Program-made: the position numbers and the translations under genes
The notes under the pieces: generated by a model
The model's input: only the letters and a program-made list of their open reading frames with translations
The model's database searches: none
What the model was told of the DNA's origin: nothing
IMG/VR virus record: IMGVR_UViG_3300031787_000493
Coordinates: 1-33,360 of that record
Source of the DNA: a virus
Reading direction: 5' to 3' (one strand)
DNA length: 33,360 bases
Shown: positions 7,645 to 13,650 of the stretch, piece by piece
Layout of the letters: every line of letters begins with the position of its first letter
How positions within the stretch are numbered: the first letter of the stretch is position 1

Positions 7645-8377
7645 CGGTATCACCATTGCAAGCAACCGATAGATCAGTGCTAAAAGGTCGGTAATACGGG
7701 CAATACATACACATACGGCTTGGTGTTGCAGGAATCAACGGCCACATCGCAGGATTTTCCTCAACATCAATGGTAGATAGCAATGAATAGACTGAATCAA
7801 GGCGGGCAAGTGCATCGAGTGCTGCCTGCTCGTCATAATCAAACAATTCAATGTGCATATCTTCAATGGAACCGCCAGTTGGCAGATAGATCAGGCCAAC
7901 CTTGTTAACAGTTACGCCTAATTGTGCTTTGCCGTAACCGTAAAGCTGAACCTGAGTAATTTGTTGGCTGGTAGCACCTTCACTGCGCTTGGCTTTAACG
8001 CCCGCTGGTGTTGTGGTTTTCCAGTCCAAAACATAACCTTTTTCAATATCGTAAAGGTCAATGGTGCCTGAAAGGTTTGCTCGAATCTTTACTTTCTGCT
8101 CAACTTCGTATCGTTCAGGCATCTTGGCAAAAATCTGCTCCAAAAAAGAGTGAATGGCGGTTCCGACATTAGCGCTCCAAGAACCGCCACCCGACTCATT
8201 GGCCTTATCCCAATCCAGCAACTTGTAGGCAAGCCTGCGAACACACTCTTGGCCAACTTCACTTGGTCCGATATAAACCTGTTGGCTTCGTGGTGACCAC
8301 TTGCTTGCTTCGCTAATTATGCCGCCGAGTTCAACGGCTAACTGTTGTGCTGGCGAGTTCAAAGGCGTGAAATTCAT
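7637..8377 (-). CDS. Cas4/RecB-like PD-(D/E)XK exonuclease with Fe-S cysteines
   Basis: 246 residues. His76 (GTAIHSFLE), Asp107 (GTIDLYD), Asp118-Trp-Lys120 (VLDWKTT) and a Gln/Tyr helix (QVQLYGYG) follow the RecB nuclease motif order. Four cysteines at 45, 223, 226 and 240 have the split arrangement that holds a 4Fe-4S cluster in Cas4 and AddB nucleases. It probably resects DNA ends for phage recombination, with the neighbouring ssDNA-binding candidate and resolvase as partners. Confidence 0.82.
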   Translation of the reverse strand: MNFTPLNSPAQQLAVELGGIISEASKWSPRSQQVYIGPSEVGQECVRRLAYKLLDWDKANESGGGSWSANVGTAIHSFLEQIFAKMPERYEVEQKVKIRANLSGTIDLYDIEKGYVLDWKTTTPAGVKAKRSEGATSQQITQVQLYGYGKAQLGVTVNKVGLIYLPTGGSIEDMHIELFDYDEQAALDALARLDSVYSLLSTIDVEENPAMWPLIPATPSRMCMYCPYYRPFSTDLSVACNGDTDV

Positions 8378-8383
8378 TTGTTC

Positions 8384-8698
8384 TTAATCCTCGCTAACAA
8401 TAGAGAATCTGCGGGAAGTAGATACTACCTCAAGAGCCTCTATAACCTGCGCAGGCAGGATTTCACGGGCGCGTTTGGTATCAAAGCGCCTTGATTCAAC
8501 AAATGAGTAACGAACAACAGGGCGGTTCAAGAACATCCCAGTTTCGTTATCGCCTAATGCTCGCTCTATGTGTGCGCGAGCAACATCTGCAACTTCTTGC
8601 AGTTCCTTGATCTTGGCAACGGCAGATTTATACTGCTCCAGCCAAGCGGCGGTGTTGGCATCAAAATCCACCACGCCTGTTTCTATTTCCACGCTCAT
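8384..8698 (-). CDS. Conserved nuclease-adjacent coiled-coil protein
   Basis: 104 residues from the ATG at 8698, chosen because GGGGGT lies 7 bases before it. A helix (about 15-50, WLEQYKSAVAKIKELQEVADVARAHIERAL) is followed by a beta-rich tail with repeated SRRF motifs (ESRRFD, STSRRFS). Proteins with this layout commonly lie next to phage exonucleases; the function is not established. Confidence 0.6.
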   Translation of the reverse strand: MSVEIETGVVDFDANTAAWLEQYKSAVAKIKELQEVADVARAHIERALGDNETGMFLNRPVVRYSFVESRRFDTKRAREILPAQVIEALEVVSTSRRFSIVSED

Positions 8699-8709
8699 AT
8701 TGACCCCCA

Positions 8710-9141
8710 TCAATAGTATGAGTTTTTTAACCAAAAGGCTTTGGCAGCACACGGGCCACCAGCGCCATATTTGCGGCCTATGTAGGCCAATGCTGCAATC
8801 GTTTGGGCAACAGTTGATTTACTGCGCTTCATTCCAAGATTGCGATAAGTACCATCCAATAGTTGTCCGACACCCGAAGCGGTGCTGGTTGGATTGTCCT
8901 TGTCTGCCCAGGCGCTTTCTTTTCCCATTACGAATGAAAAGCACTTGAACTGTTCGGTTGTCAGTAGCTCACGGGCCACCTCTTTTGCGTTCACCTGCAT
9001 CAAATGCGGGCGATCTTTGTAAATTACCAATGCAGGTACGGCAGTTGGTGCCATTATTGCCTGAACTGATAGTGAAGTTCCCACGCTAACCACAATGATT
9101 AACGCAAGCCTTCGGATGAGTCTTTTATCTGTTGGTGTAAT
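8710..9141 (-). CDS. Secreted transglycosylase-like protein, probable ATT start
   Basis: Residues about 60-143 form a lysozyme-like transglycosylase domain: CFSFVMGKESAW with catalytic Glu75, SGVGQLL, and the ending AYIGRKYG, CAAKAFW. The first conventional start (GTG at 9093) has no ribosome-binding site and cuts a signal peptide in half. In the same frame AAGGAG (9149-9154) stands 7 bases before an ATT at 9141. Reading from it gives MTPTDKRLIRRLALIIVVSV, a basic N-terminus plus a hydrophobic core, with likely cleavage after SVQA. The start lies inside the end of the WhiB gene. It would act in the cell wall. It lies far from the holin/endolysin cassette. Confidence 0.75.
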   Translation of the reverse strand: MTPTDKRLIRRLALIIVVSVGTSLSVQAIMAPTAVPALVIYKDRPHLMQVNAKEVARELLTTEQFKCFSFVMGKESAWADKDNPTSTASGVGQLLDGTYRNLGMKRSKSTVAQTIAALAYIGRKYGAGGPCAAKAFWLKNSYY

Positions 9142-9551
9142 GAATCTGCTCCTTGTTCAGTTGCAACCAATTTACGCAATACACGACTGACATAACCAGG
9201 CGAAGTATTAAGTTGGGCTGCAATTTCGTTGGCAGAAACCCCTTTTTTATGCAATTTGGTAATCGTTAATGCAATTCCTTTGAACGCATAACTCTTACCT
9301 TTAGCAATTGCAACGGTATCTCTATCGGCTGGCGTTGAGCCACCCCAAATACCGTAGGGAATCTGTTTTTCTAGTGCGTACTCCAAACACTCCTTTTCGT
9401 GAATACAACTTGAGCAAATAGCTTTCAGTTGGTGCAGTCTTTCTGCCTCTTGTGTGCGGTTATCAGGAAAAAATAAATCTTTGTCCTCAATATCTGCACA
9501 CTGAGCGTTATCAAATCGGGGTAGATCAACAAAGAACTCAAATTGGTTCAA
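9099..9551 (-). CDS. WhiB-like iron-sulphur regulator with extra C-terminal HTH
   Basis: 150 residues. Cys18, Cys46, Cys49 and Cys55 give the four-cysteine WhiB cluster site, followed by the G(I/V)WGG turn at 67-71. Typical WhiB proteins end soon after a basic tail, but here about 60 further residues follow, with a helix-turn-helix (LHKKGVSANEIAAQLNTSPGYV, about 99-120). WhiB proteins work with the host principal sigma factor; the extra HTH may supply its own DNA specificity. It starts at TTG in a TTGA overlap with GGAG 7 bases upstream. It is the strongest sign of an actinobacterial host. Confidence 0.9.
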   Translation of the reverse strand: MNQFEFFVDLPRFDNAQCADIEDKDLFFPDNRTQEAERLHQLKAICSSCIHEKECLEYALEKQIPYGIWGGSTPADRDTVAIAKGKSYAFKGIALTITKLHKKGVSANEIAAQLNTSPGYVSRVLRKLVATEQGADSLHQQIKDSSEGLR

Positions 9552-9898
9552 TGCTTGTCTCCATAACCCGCTTCGCGTAAAAGATTTGTAATATCCTCAA
9601 CGCTCATAATTGCCCACCATTTGCCAGCATCTAAGCCGACACCGTTGGGTTTTACTACTAAAATGCCAAAGTCTGCTTCGGCATTATCCTGCTCAACTTT
9701 AGTTTCCTTCAGCCAAGCGGGAATGTGATAGGTCTTGTGATTTTTAACTTCCCAAGCCAAACAAGGTGTGCCTGTAATGTCACCTAGATCATTGACACCA
9801 GCCAACGCCCGTCTTTCTGCCCCTGGAAATCCTGCAGTTTGCAAGAACTTCACTAGGGCAGTTTCAGCAAGCGTGCCTTTTTGTTTGGCTTTAGACAT
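9548..9898 (-). CDS. Holliday-junction-resolvase-like nuclease
   Basis: 116 residues from the ATG at 9898. KGTLAETALV (Glu12), GDITG (Asp40) and WEVKN (Glu50, Lys52) give the PD-(D/E)XK nuclease pattern in the order of archaeal-type Hjc resolvases. The C-terminus (VEDITNLLREAGY) is common in actinophage versions. It probably cuts branched intermediates before packaging. An upstream TTG at 9910 would lie directly on AAGGTGG and is less likely. Confidence 0.75.
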   Translation of the reverse strand: MSKAKQKGTLAETALVKFLQTAGFPGAERRALAGVNDLGDITGTPCLAWEVKNHKTYHIPAWLKETKVEQDNAEADFGILVVKPNGVGLDAGKWWAIMSVEDITNLLREAGYGDKH

Positions 9899-9902
9899 TA
9901 AA

Positions 9903-10268
9903 TTATTCAACCACCTTTAGTGCTGGGTAAGTGCCTTGAGCCTCGCGCCCAATGCGTGCAAACTTAACTGCTCGAATCAAATCTTCAGCCAAAATCAACG
10001 CTTCTTGCTCGCTCATATTGCAAAGCAATGGCGCGTTCTCGCCTAGATTGTCGCGGGCATTATCAAGGTGTTCAAAGTAGTTTTCAGATTTAACTGAACG
10101 ATCTGCCGAATGGCGCAATAAGTCCAAATCATCTAACTCATACGCGCCCACAACATCCTGCACCAAATCCTTCACGGCATCTTGTTCCTCAAGATAAAGC
10201 GCAATATGTCCGTCTGAATGGTTATGAAGTGAAAATAGCGGGTCGCGTGGTTGCTTTTCAAAGTTCAT
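9903..10268 (-). CDS. Hypothetical protein, 121 residues
   Basis: Not recognised. It is acidic and mainly helical, with an N-terminal LFSLHNHSDGHIALYLEE, a central Asp/Leu-rich part (about 33-52) and a C-terminal helix (EQEALILAEDLIRAVKFARI). No metal site or membrane segment is visible. Its start overlaps the stop of the 30-residue membrane gene (ATGA), and the resolvase gene follows. Confidence 0.6.
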   Translation of the reverse strand: MNFEKQPRDPLFSLHNHSDGHIALYLEEQDAVKDLVQDVVGAYELDDLDLLRHSADRSVKSENYFEHLDNARDNLGENAPLLCNMSEQEALILAEDLIRAVKFARIGREAQGTYPALKVVE

Positions 10269-10357
10269 CGGCCTTCACCGATTTCAAAAGCTGCAATAAT
10301 GATTAAATACAGGCAAATAATGCCAATGAATCCGCAAACTAAGCCTAACCAAAACAT
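10265..10357 (-). CDS. 30-residue single-pass membrane protein
   Basis: Starts MFWLGLVCGFIGIICLYLII and ends EIGEGR, so it is almost entirely one membrane helix with a short charged tail. AAGGA lies 8 bases before the ATG, and the stop overlaps the next gene by ATGA. It is the first gene of the minus-strand operon running to the WhiB region. It could be a membrane anchor, antiholin or exclusion peptide; nothing decides between these. Confidence 0.6.
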   Translation of the reverse strand: MFWLGLVCGFIGIICLYLIIIAAFEIGEGR

Positions 10358-10372
10358 TTGTTTTCCTTTCCG

Positions 10373-10408
10373 TTCAAAGTAGGTGCGCACATACTACACA
10401 CCTTTGAA
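10373..10408 (-). terminator. Hairpin after the Ntn-hydrolase gene
   Basis: TTCAAA with GGTG and CACC with TTTGAA pair on either side of a 13-base loop, with a 3-base bulge. It lies 12 bases after the protease stop and just before the ribosome-binding site of the membrane peptide gene. There is no T tract, so it may be a processing or attenuation structure rather than a terminator. Confidence 0.4.
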
Positions 10409-10420
10409 CAGGGCAACCCG

Positions 10421-10954
10421 CTAGACTCGCTGAACCTCGATCTGAAAAGGTGGCGCGGTGTTAATGTCGTATTTGGCGGCAATTGCCAAAGCGTTCAGGA
10501 TTTCAGGTTCACCAATGTTCGGCACCTGCACCGCCAATGCGCCAAGCGCGTAGGCAGAGCCTGAGCCGATTGAGTAAAGGCCATCGGCGCTTTGGCTAAT
10601 GTCGAGTGAATCGCCAATTTCAAATACATTGCCGCCGAAGGCAATCAGGAACCCAAAACTTGCGCCATCTTTATCAAATTCATAGCCATTAGCTTTGAAC
10701 GCGGTAATGATGCTTGGAATCATCTTTTTGCCCATAAATTTAACTGGGTCGGTGCCATCGTAAAGCGGTGGTTTCCAGTTGTAAGCCAAAATATCCCCTG
10801 GCCGACAATCGCCACGAACTGCCAGCAAGTATTTGCCCAATTTGACGATCTTGGGGGTGCTAGGGCTGATGATGCGCCTATCCCCGTCTGTAATCTGACT
10901 GTCTGCCCCTAGAATGGCAAAATCAGGCCCCTGGTAGGCAATTACAGTAGTCAT
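10421..10954 (-). CDS. Proteasome beta / HslV-like Ntn-hydrolase
   Basis: 177 residues from the ATG at 10954, about HslV length. Met is followed by TTVIAYQG; removing Met exposes Thr1. Counting from it, GADS places Asp17 exactly, PKIVKLG supplies the Lys33 equivalent (Lys34, one-residue offset), RGD gives the Gly47 equivalent, SIGSGSAYA matches the 129-131 loop and AAKYDINT matches the Asp166 region. These are the active-site features of 20S beta and HslV subunits, so peptidase activity is likely. An upstream in-frame extension (to 11038) would bury the Thr and is rejected. No ATPase partner or alpha subunit is encoded here. The gene stands alone, divergent from the plus-strand island. It may form its own ring or work with host unfoldases. 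Confidence 0.85.
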   Translation of the reverse strand: MTTVIAYQGPDFAILGADSQITDGDRRIISPSTPKIVKLGKYLLAVRGDCRPGDILAYNWKPPLYDGTDPVKFMGKKMIPSIITAFKANGYEFDKDGASFGFLIAFGGNVFEIGDSLDISQSADGLYSIGSGSAYALGALAVQVPNIGEPEILNALAIAAKYDINTAPPFQIEVQRV

Positions 10955-10960
10955 TGGCCA

Positions 10961-10966
10961 AGTGTA
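10961..10966 (-). promoter_or_regulatory. TACACT -10 box, probable leaderless promoter
   Basis: TACACT on the minus strand ends 6 bases before the ATG of the Ntn-hydrolase gene, and no Shine-Dalgarno sequence is present. That spacing puts the transcription start at or next to the A of the ATG. Leaderless genes are common in actinobacteria. No good -35 box is seen. Confidence 0.45.
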
Positions 10967-11083
10967 GGGGTAAGGCGTGAAAACCCTAGCAATTCCCCAA
11001 TTTCTTCGGGTTTCCACGCCTTGAGCCGACCCTAACACGCCTAAATCCCGTTATCAAATCGTTATGTGTCTTGGGGGTCAATG

Positions 11084-11113
11084 TTGCTTGTCTGTATATA
11101 CAGGTGCTAAGGT
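11084..11113 (+). promoter_or_regulatory. Promoter-like region with perfect palindromic operator
   Basis: TTGCTT (11084-11089) and TAAGGT (11108-11113) are 18 bases apart. The 12-base perfect palindrome CTGTATATACAG (11092-11103) fills the spacer, a normal place for a repressor site. It is the only long gap on this strand and precedes the plus-strand gene set. The ribbon-helix-helix protein at the end of that set is a candidate ligand. Confidence 0.5.
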
Positions 11114-11118
11114 TTTCT

Positions 11119-11141
11119 TATTGGGGGAACGGCTCCCAATA
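11119..11141 (+). promoter_or_regulatory. Leader hairpin before plus-strand island
   Basis: TATTGGG and CCCAATA form perfect 7-base arms around a 9-base loop. The hairpin lies between the promoter-like region and the first ATG (11156), with its 3' edge at the AGGA ribosome-binding site, so folding could affect ribosome access. Confidence 0.45.
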
Positions 11142-11155
11142 GGACGGATAGCATA

Positions 11156-11371
11156 ATGAATACTTACACAGAAATTATTGCTGAAGGTTTGCAGATTGAT
11201 ATGGAATCTGCAAAGAAGATTCAAGATTTTATCAACAATTGGTATGACGGATTCCGTTGGGGTTCATCAACAAAAAAGCAAATCATCAAGATAGCAAAAG
11301 AAGCACAAGCGGATATGGCTGACCCATCATTTGCAGAAATTCTTGCTTACATTGCAAAGGCAGGTGCATAA
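11156..11371 (+). CDS. Island protein 1, 71 residues
   Basis: Not recognised. A helical protein beginning MNTYTEIIAEGLQIDMESAKKI; a Trp/Tyr cluster (NNWYDGFRW) lies at about 28-36 and the tail is helical. AGGAC lies 10 bases before the ATG. It is the first of six tightly packed plus-strand genes; its stop overlaps the next ATG (TAATG). Confidence 0.7.
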   Translation: MNTYTEIIAEGLQIDMESAKKIQDFINNWYDGFRWGSSTKKQIIKIAKEAQADMADPSFAEILAYIAKAGA

Positions 11372-11613
11372 TGAACGCACAATGGATTTCAACAGATCAG
11401 ACTTATACAAAGGCTGAAGCAATTGCACAAATGGAAGAAACAATTAACAAGTATCAATCATTTCTTCACGATTTATTAGAAATTTATGAAAATTGTGATG
11501 AGGATGTTCAACAAACTCTTAATGAAATTTATGCACCAACTGTTTTTAAGTATGCCTGCCCATTAGATATTTCAGAAATGCTTTGTGAAGTTTCAGGTTG
11601 GGAGTCAAACTAA
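11371..11613 (+). CDS. Island protein 2, 80 residues
   Basis: Not recognised. Acidic; an N-terminal helix (EAIAQMEETINKYQSFLHDL) may form a coiled coil, and Cys residues at about 43, 64 and 72 are isolated. The start overlaps the preceding stop and the stop overlaps the next start, so translation is probably coupled along the whole set. Confidence 0.7.
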   Translation: MNAQWISTDQTYTKAEAIAQMEETINKYQSFLHDLLEIYENCDEDVQQTLNEIYAPTVFKYACPLDISEMLCEVSGWESN

Positions 11614-11717
11614 TGTCATACAACTGCACCTGCATTAAATGCGGAATTAAGTTTGAAGCAATTGCACGACTTCACGAATGTTTAGAATGTTACGAAATCA
11701 GAATGGGGTGGAAATAA
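11613..11717 (+). CDS. 34-residue zinc-knuckle protein
   Basis: Begins MSYNCTCIKCGIKFEAIARL; Cys at 5, 7 and 10 followed by CLEC at 24-27 would make one zinc ribbon. The ATG overlaps the previous stop (TAATG). The size and knuckle spacing resemble minimal phage zinc ribbons that bind nucleic acid or host proteins; the target is unknown. Confidence 0.65.
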   Translation: MSYNCTCIKCGIKFEAIARLHECLECYEIRMGWK

Positions 11718-11894
11718 ATGGGTGCAATGAAAAACTTAGTTATTGATGCTGGCGATACTTTGTACCAAATCAGCCGTGACTTAAACAATGCAAGCGAGTG
11801 TGGCGATCTTGATGAGATGAAGCAAGCATTGCGCAGGGCAATTGTGAACTCTGCACTTGGAATTGCCTTTATTGACGAATTGGGGAACATCTAA
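11718..11894 (+). CDS. Island protein 4, 58 residues
   Basis: Begins MGAMKNLVIDAGDTLYQISR. Helical, acidic in the middle (ECGDLDEMKQAL), with a hydrophobic C-terminal helix (VNSALGIAFIDEL). Not recognised. The ATG follows the previous stop directly; its stop overlaps the next start. Confidence 0.6.
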   Translation: MGAMKNLVIDAGDTLYQISRDLNNASECGDLDEMKQALRRAIVNSALGIAFIDELGNI

Positions 11895-12058
11895 TGATTA
11901 CAAAGCGTGGCAAGCGTGTACGAGCAATTGCAATTGCAGTTGGCATTATCTTGATTTGGCAAGTTGCCAGCAACCTTTGGTGGGTTGGCACCGATAGCGC
12001 CCAAGCCGAGTTTCTTGGCTGGTGTTGGGGTTCAATGAATGAGTGCGTGGTGTTGTGA
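11894..12058 (+). CDS. 54-residue membrane or exported protein
   Basis: A basic N-terminus (MITKRGKRVR) is followed by a hydrophobic segment (AIAIAVGIILIWQV, about 11-24), a Trp-rich stretch and two Cys near the C-terminus (GWCWGSMNEC). It is either a single-pass membrane protein or has an uncleaved signal, with the Cys-bearing part outside, where a disulphide could form. The stop overlaps the next gene's GTG start. Confidence 0.65.
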   Translation: MITKRGKRVRAIAIAVGIILIWQVASNLWWVGTDSAQAEFLGWCWGSMNECVVL

Positions 12059-12186
12059 TAACTCCACTGCGATCAATTCGGATTGATGAAGAACTTTGGT
12101 TAGCCGTGAAAGAAAAGGCAAAAGCCAATCATTCAACTGTTACCAAAGTTGTTATCTATTACTTAAAGGAATACCTGAAAGATTAA
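12055..12186 (+). CDS. Ribbon-helix-helix (CopG/Arc-like) DNA-binding protein
   Basis: 43 residues with the RHH layout: strand PLRSIRID, helix EELWLAVKEKAKA, then helix STVTKVVIYYLKEYL. It starts at GTG in a 4-base overlap (GTGA) with the previous gene. It is the last gene of the island and directly precedes the terminator, a common arrangement for an autoregulator. The perfect palindrome at 11092-11103 is a candidate target; that link is inference. Confidence 0.75.
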   Translation: MITPLRSIRIDEELWLAVKEKAKANHSTVTKVVIYYLKEYLKD

Positions 12187-12196
12187 ATTAAAAGCA

Positions 12197-12238
12197 CGAA
12201 ACCGCCACTTGCAGGAACGGCTGCAGGTGGCGGTTTCG
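12197..12238. terminator. Strong bidirectional terminator
   Basis: CGAAACCGCCAC and GTGGCGGTTTCG are perfect 12-base arms, with an inner GCAG/CTGC pairing. It sits between the end of the plus-strand island and the end of the convergent minus-strand gene at 12266. On the minus strand a T-rich run (TGCTTTTAATTT) follows, so it works best for that direction. Confidence 0.8.
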
Positions 12239-12265
12239 TTATGGGGGCGATTTCGCGCCTAAGTC

Positions 12266-12562
12266 TTAATCTATATGTGTTGCAAGTTCGGCACAAATCG
12301 CGGCATAAGCCGCCAAATCAATTGCAGAATCTAAATGTGTTGGCATCGCTGACAATCGTGCAAGTTTCATTGCTGCCATACATAAAGCTGCAATTTCAGG
12401 TGGTACGGCATCGCCAGGTTGGGCAGTTTCAACATATCGTTCTAAAACAATTCCTAACAAAACGCCAATGCGCTTGTGGTTAATGCGTGGTTCATCGTAG
12501 GAAACATTGCGATCACCATAAGTAAGGCGTTTGGCCTCATCTAAAACTTCGCCTCTATTCAT
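12266..12562 (-). CDS. DUF6378-like phage protein
   Basis: 98 residues from the ATG at 12562. VLDEAKRLTYGDRNVSYDEP, then NHKRIG, MAAMKLARL and DSAIDLAAYAA give the pattern I recall for DUF6378 proteins, which are common in phages and of unknown function; the family name is from memory. GGGGGAA lies directly before the ATG, which is inside the end of the glycosyltransferase gene. An upstream ATG at 12586 is possible. Confidence 0.65.
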   Translation of the reverse strand: MNRGEVLDEAKRLTYGDRNVSYDEPRINHKRIGVLLGIVLERYVETAQPGDAVPPEIAALCMAAMKLARLSAMPTHLDSAIDLAAYAAICAELATHID

Positions 12563-13628
12563 TTTCCCCCATCTCATACCAGCCATCGCCCCAAAGGGTT
12601 AAAAGGCGCTTAAAGTAGGCCTCATATTGAAGGCCGATAGTATCAAGATTGTAGAGCGATACCGCACGATTGCGGATTTTGGCGCGATCTAGGTATTTGA
12701 CCCCTTCGGCTGCCTGCACGAATTCCTGCAAGGTTCGACACCTGAAGCCTGAGATTCCATCGGGGTTGTTTTCTGTAAATGCGCCCCAATCAGTTGTGAT
12801 TGTTGGGGTTCCGCAAGCCTGAGATTCAATTACGACATTTCCAAAGGGTTCAACATAAAGAGTTGGGGCAAAGGTGGCGGTGGCACCGCCCATTAGCTTT
12901 GCGCGTTCGGCAGGGCCAACGCTGCCAACAAATTCACCGTAGCCTGACTGCTCACCAGGCCCTGCCAGTATCAGCCGTTTGCCGAGTCGCTGGCAGACTT
13001 CTTGGGCAATGCGGTATCCCTTGCGATCAATCAAGCGACCAATAAACAGGTAATACTCGCCATTTTCATCACCTAAACCATCGCCCAATGGGAACATTTC
13101 AGGTTCTAAATAGCCAGGAATCACTGCATCGTAGAACTGGCCATCAGCCGTTGTTGGGTTTTTCCACCCTGCATAGATTGAGTGCATCCAGGCGTAGGAC
13201 TCAAACACCCGATACTTGGCAAACACACCGCCGTAGCCAACGCCAAACTCCACCGACATATGGGCAGGAAAGGCATCGGCAATTGGCTTTTGTGCGCTGC
13301 CGCCGATCAAGCAAATGAAATCTTGCTTTTCAATGCGCTTGCCAATCTCGGTAATGGCGTTGGTGTTGAATTCATCCCACAAAGGCCCATTAAATGGGAA
13401 CTGGGTGTAGTGGGGAACGGTTGCAACCGCCTCTGCACGCTTTGAATCTGCAACGCAAGTAATCAGCTCGGTTACAGGTGCCTCAACGGTTTCGCCTGCA
13501 TACAAGAAAACTTCGTGGCCTAGATCGCTCATCATTATACAAAAGCGGCGCACCTTTTCAGTAAATGCGCATCCTGCAAAATCTTTTGTTACCTGTGTGT
13601 GTGGCAGTGCCACAATATGAAAACGCAA
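12555..13628 (-). CDS. GT-B family glycosyltransferase (GT4-like)
   Basis: 357 residues. The C-terminal nucleotide-sugar domain is clear: YYLFIGRLIDRKGY near 193-206, RLILAGPG near 217-224, and the donor-binding EPFGNVVIESQACGTP around 262-277. The N-terminal half begins like an acceptor domain. It starts at TTG (13628) with GGGGGAA four bases upstream. It probably decorates phage surface proteins, or modifies a host surface component. The upstream 14-base hairpin word is shared with the other glycosyltransferase gene. Confidence 0.82.
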   Translation of the reverse strand: MRFHIVALPHTQVTKDFAGCAFTEKVRRFCIMMSDLGHEVFLYAGETVEAPVTELITCVADSKRAEAVATVPHYTQFPFNGPLWDEFNTNAITEIGKRIEKQDFICLIGGSAQKPIADAFPAHMSVEFGVGYGGVFAKYRVFESYAWMHSIYAGWKNPTTADGQFYDAVIPGYLEPEMFPLGDGLGDENGEYYLFIGRLIDRKGYRIAQEVCQRLGKRLILAGPGEQSGYGEFVGSVGPAERAKLMGGATATFAPTLYVEPFGNVVIESQACGTPTITTDWGAFTENNPDGISGFRCRTLQEFVQAAEGVKYLDRAKIRNRAVSLYNLDTIGLQYEAYFKRLLTLWGDGWYEMGENE

Positions 13629-13650
13629 TTGATTCCCCCGAATCTAAGTA

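Noticed and set aside
10955-11038. N-terminal extension of the Ntn-hydrolase
   Set aside because: It would place 28 residues before the catalytic Thr with no conserved propeptide Gly before it, and it lacks a ribosome-binding site.
11092-11103. LexA/SOS box
   Set aside because: The E. coli box has CTGT and ACAG eight bases apart, here four; the actinobacterial box is different, so a phage-specific operator is more likely.
12241-13445. Plus-strand frames opposite the glycosyltransferase and DUF6378-like genes
   Set aside because: They are shadows of well-supported minus-strand genes and lie behind the island terminator.
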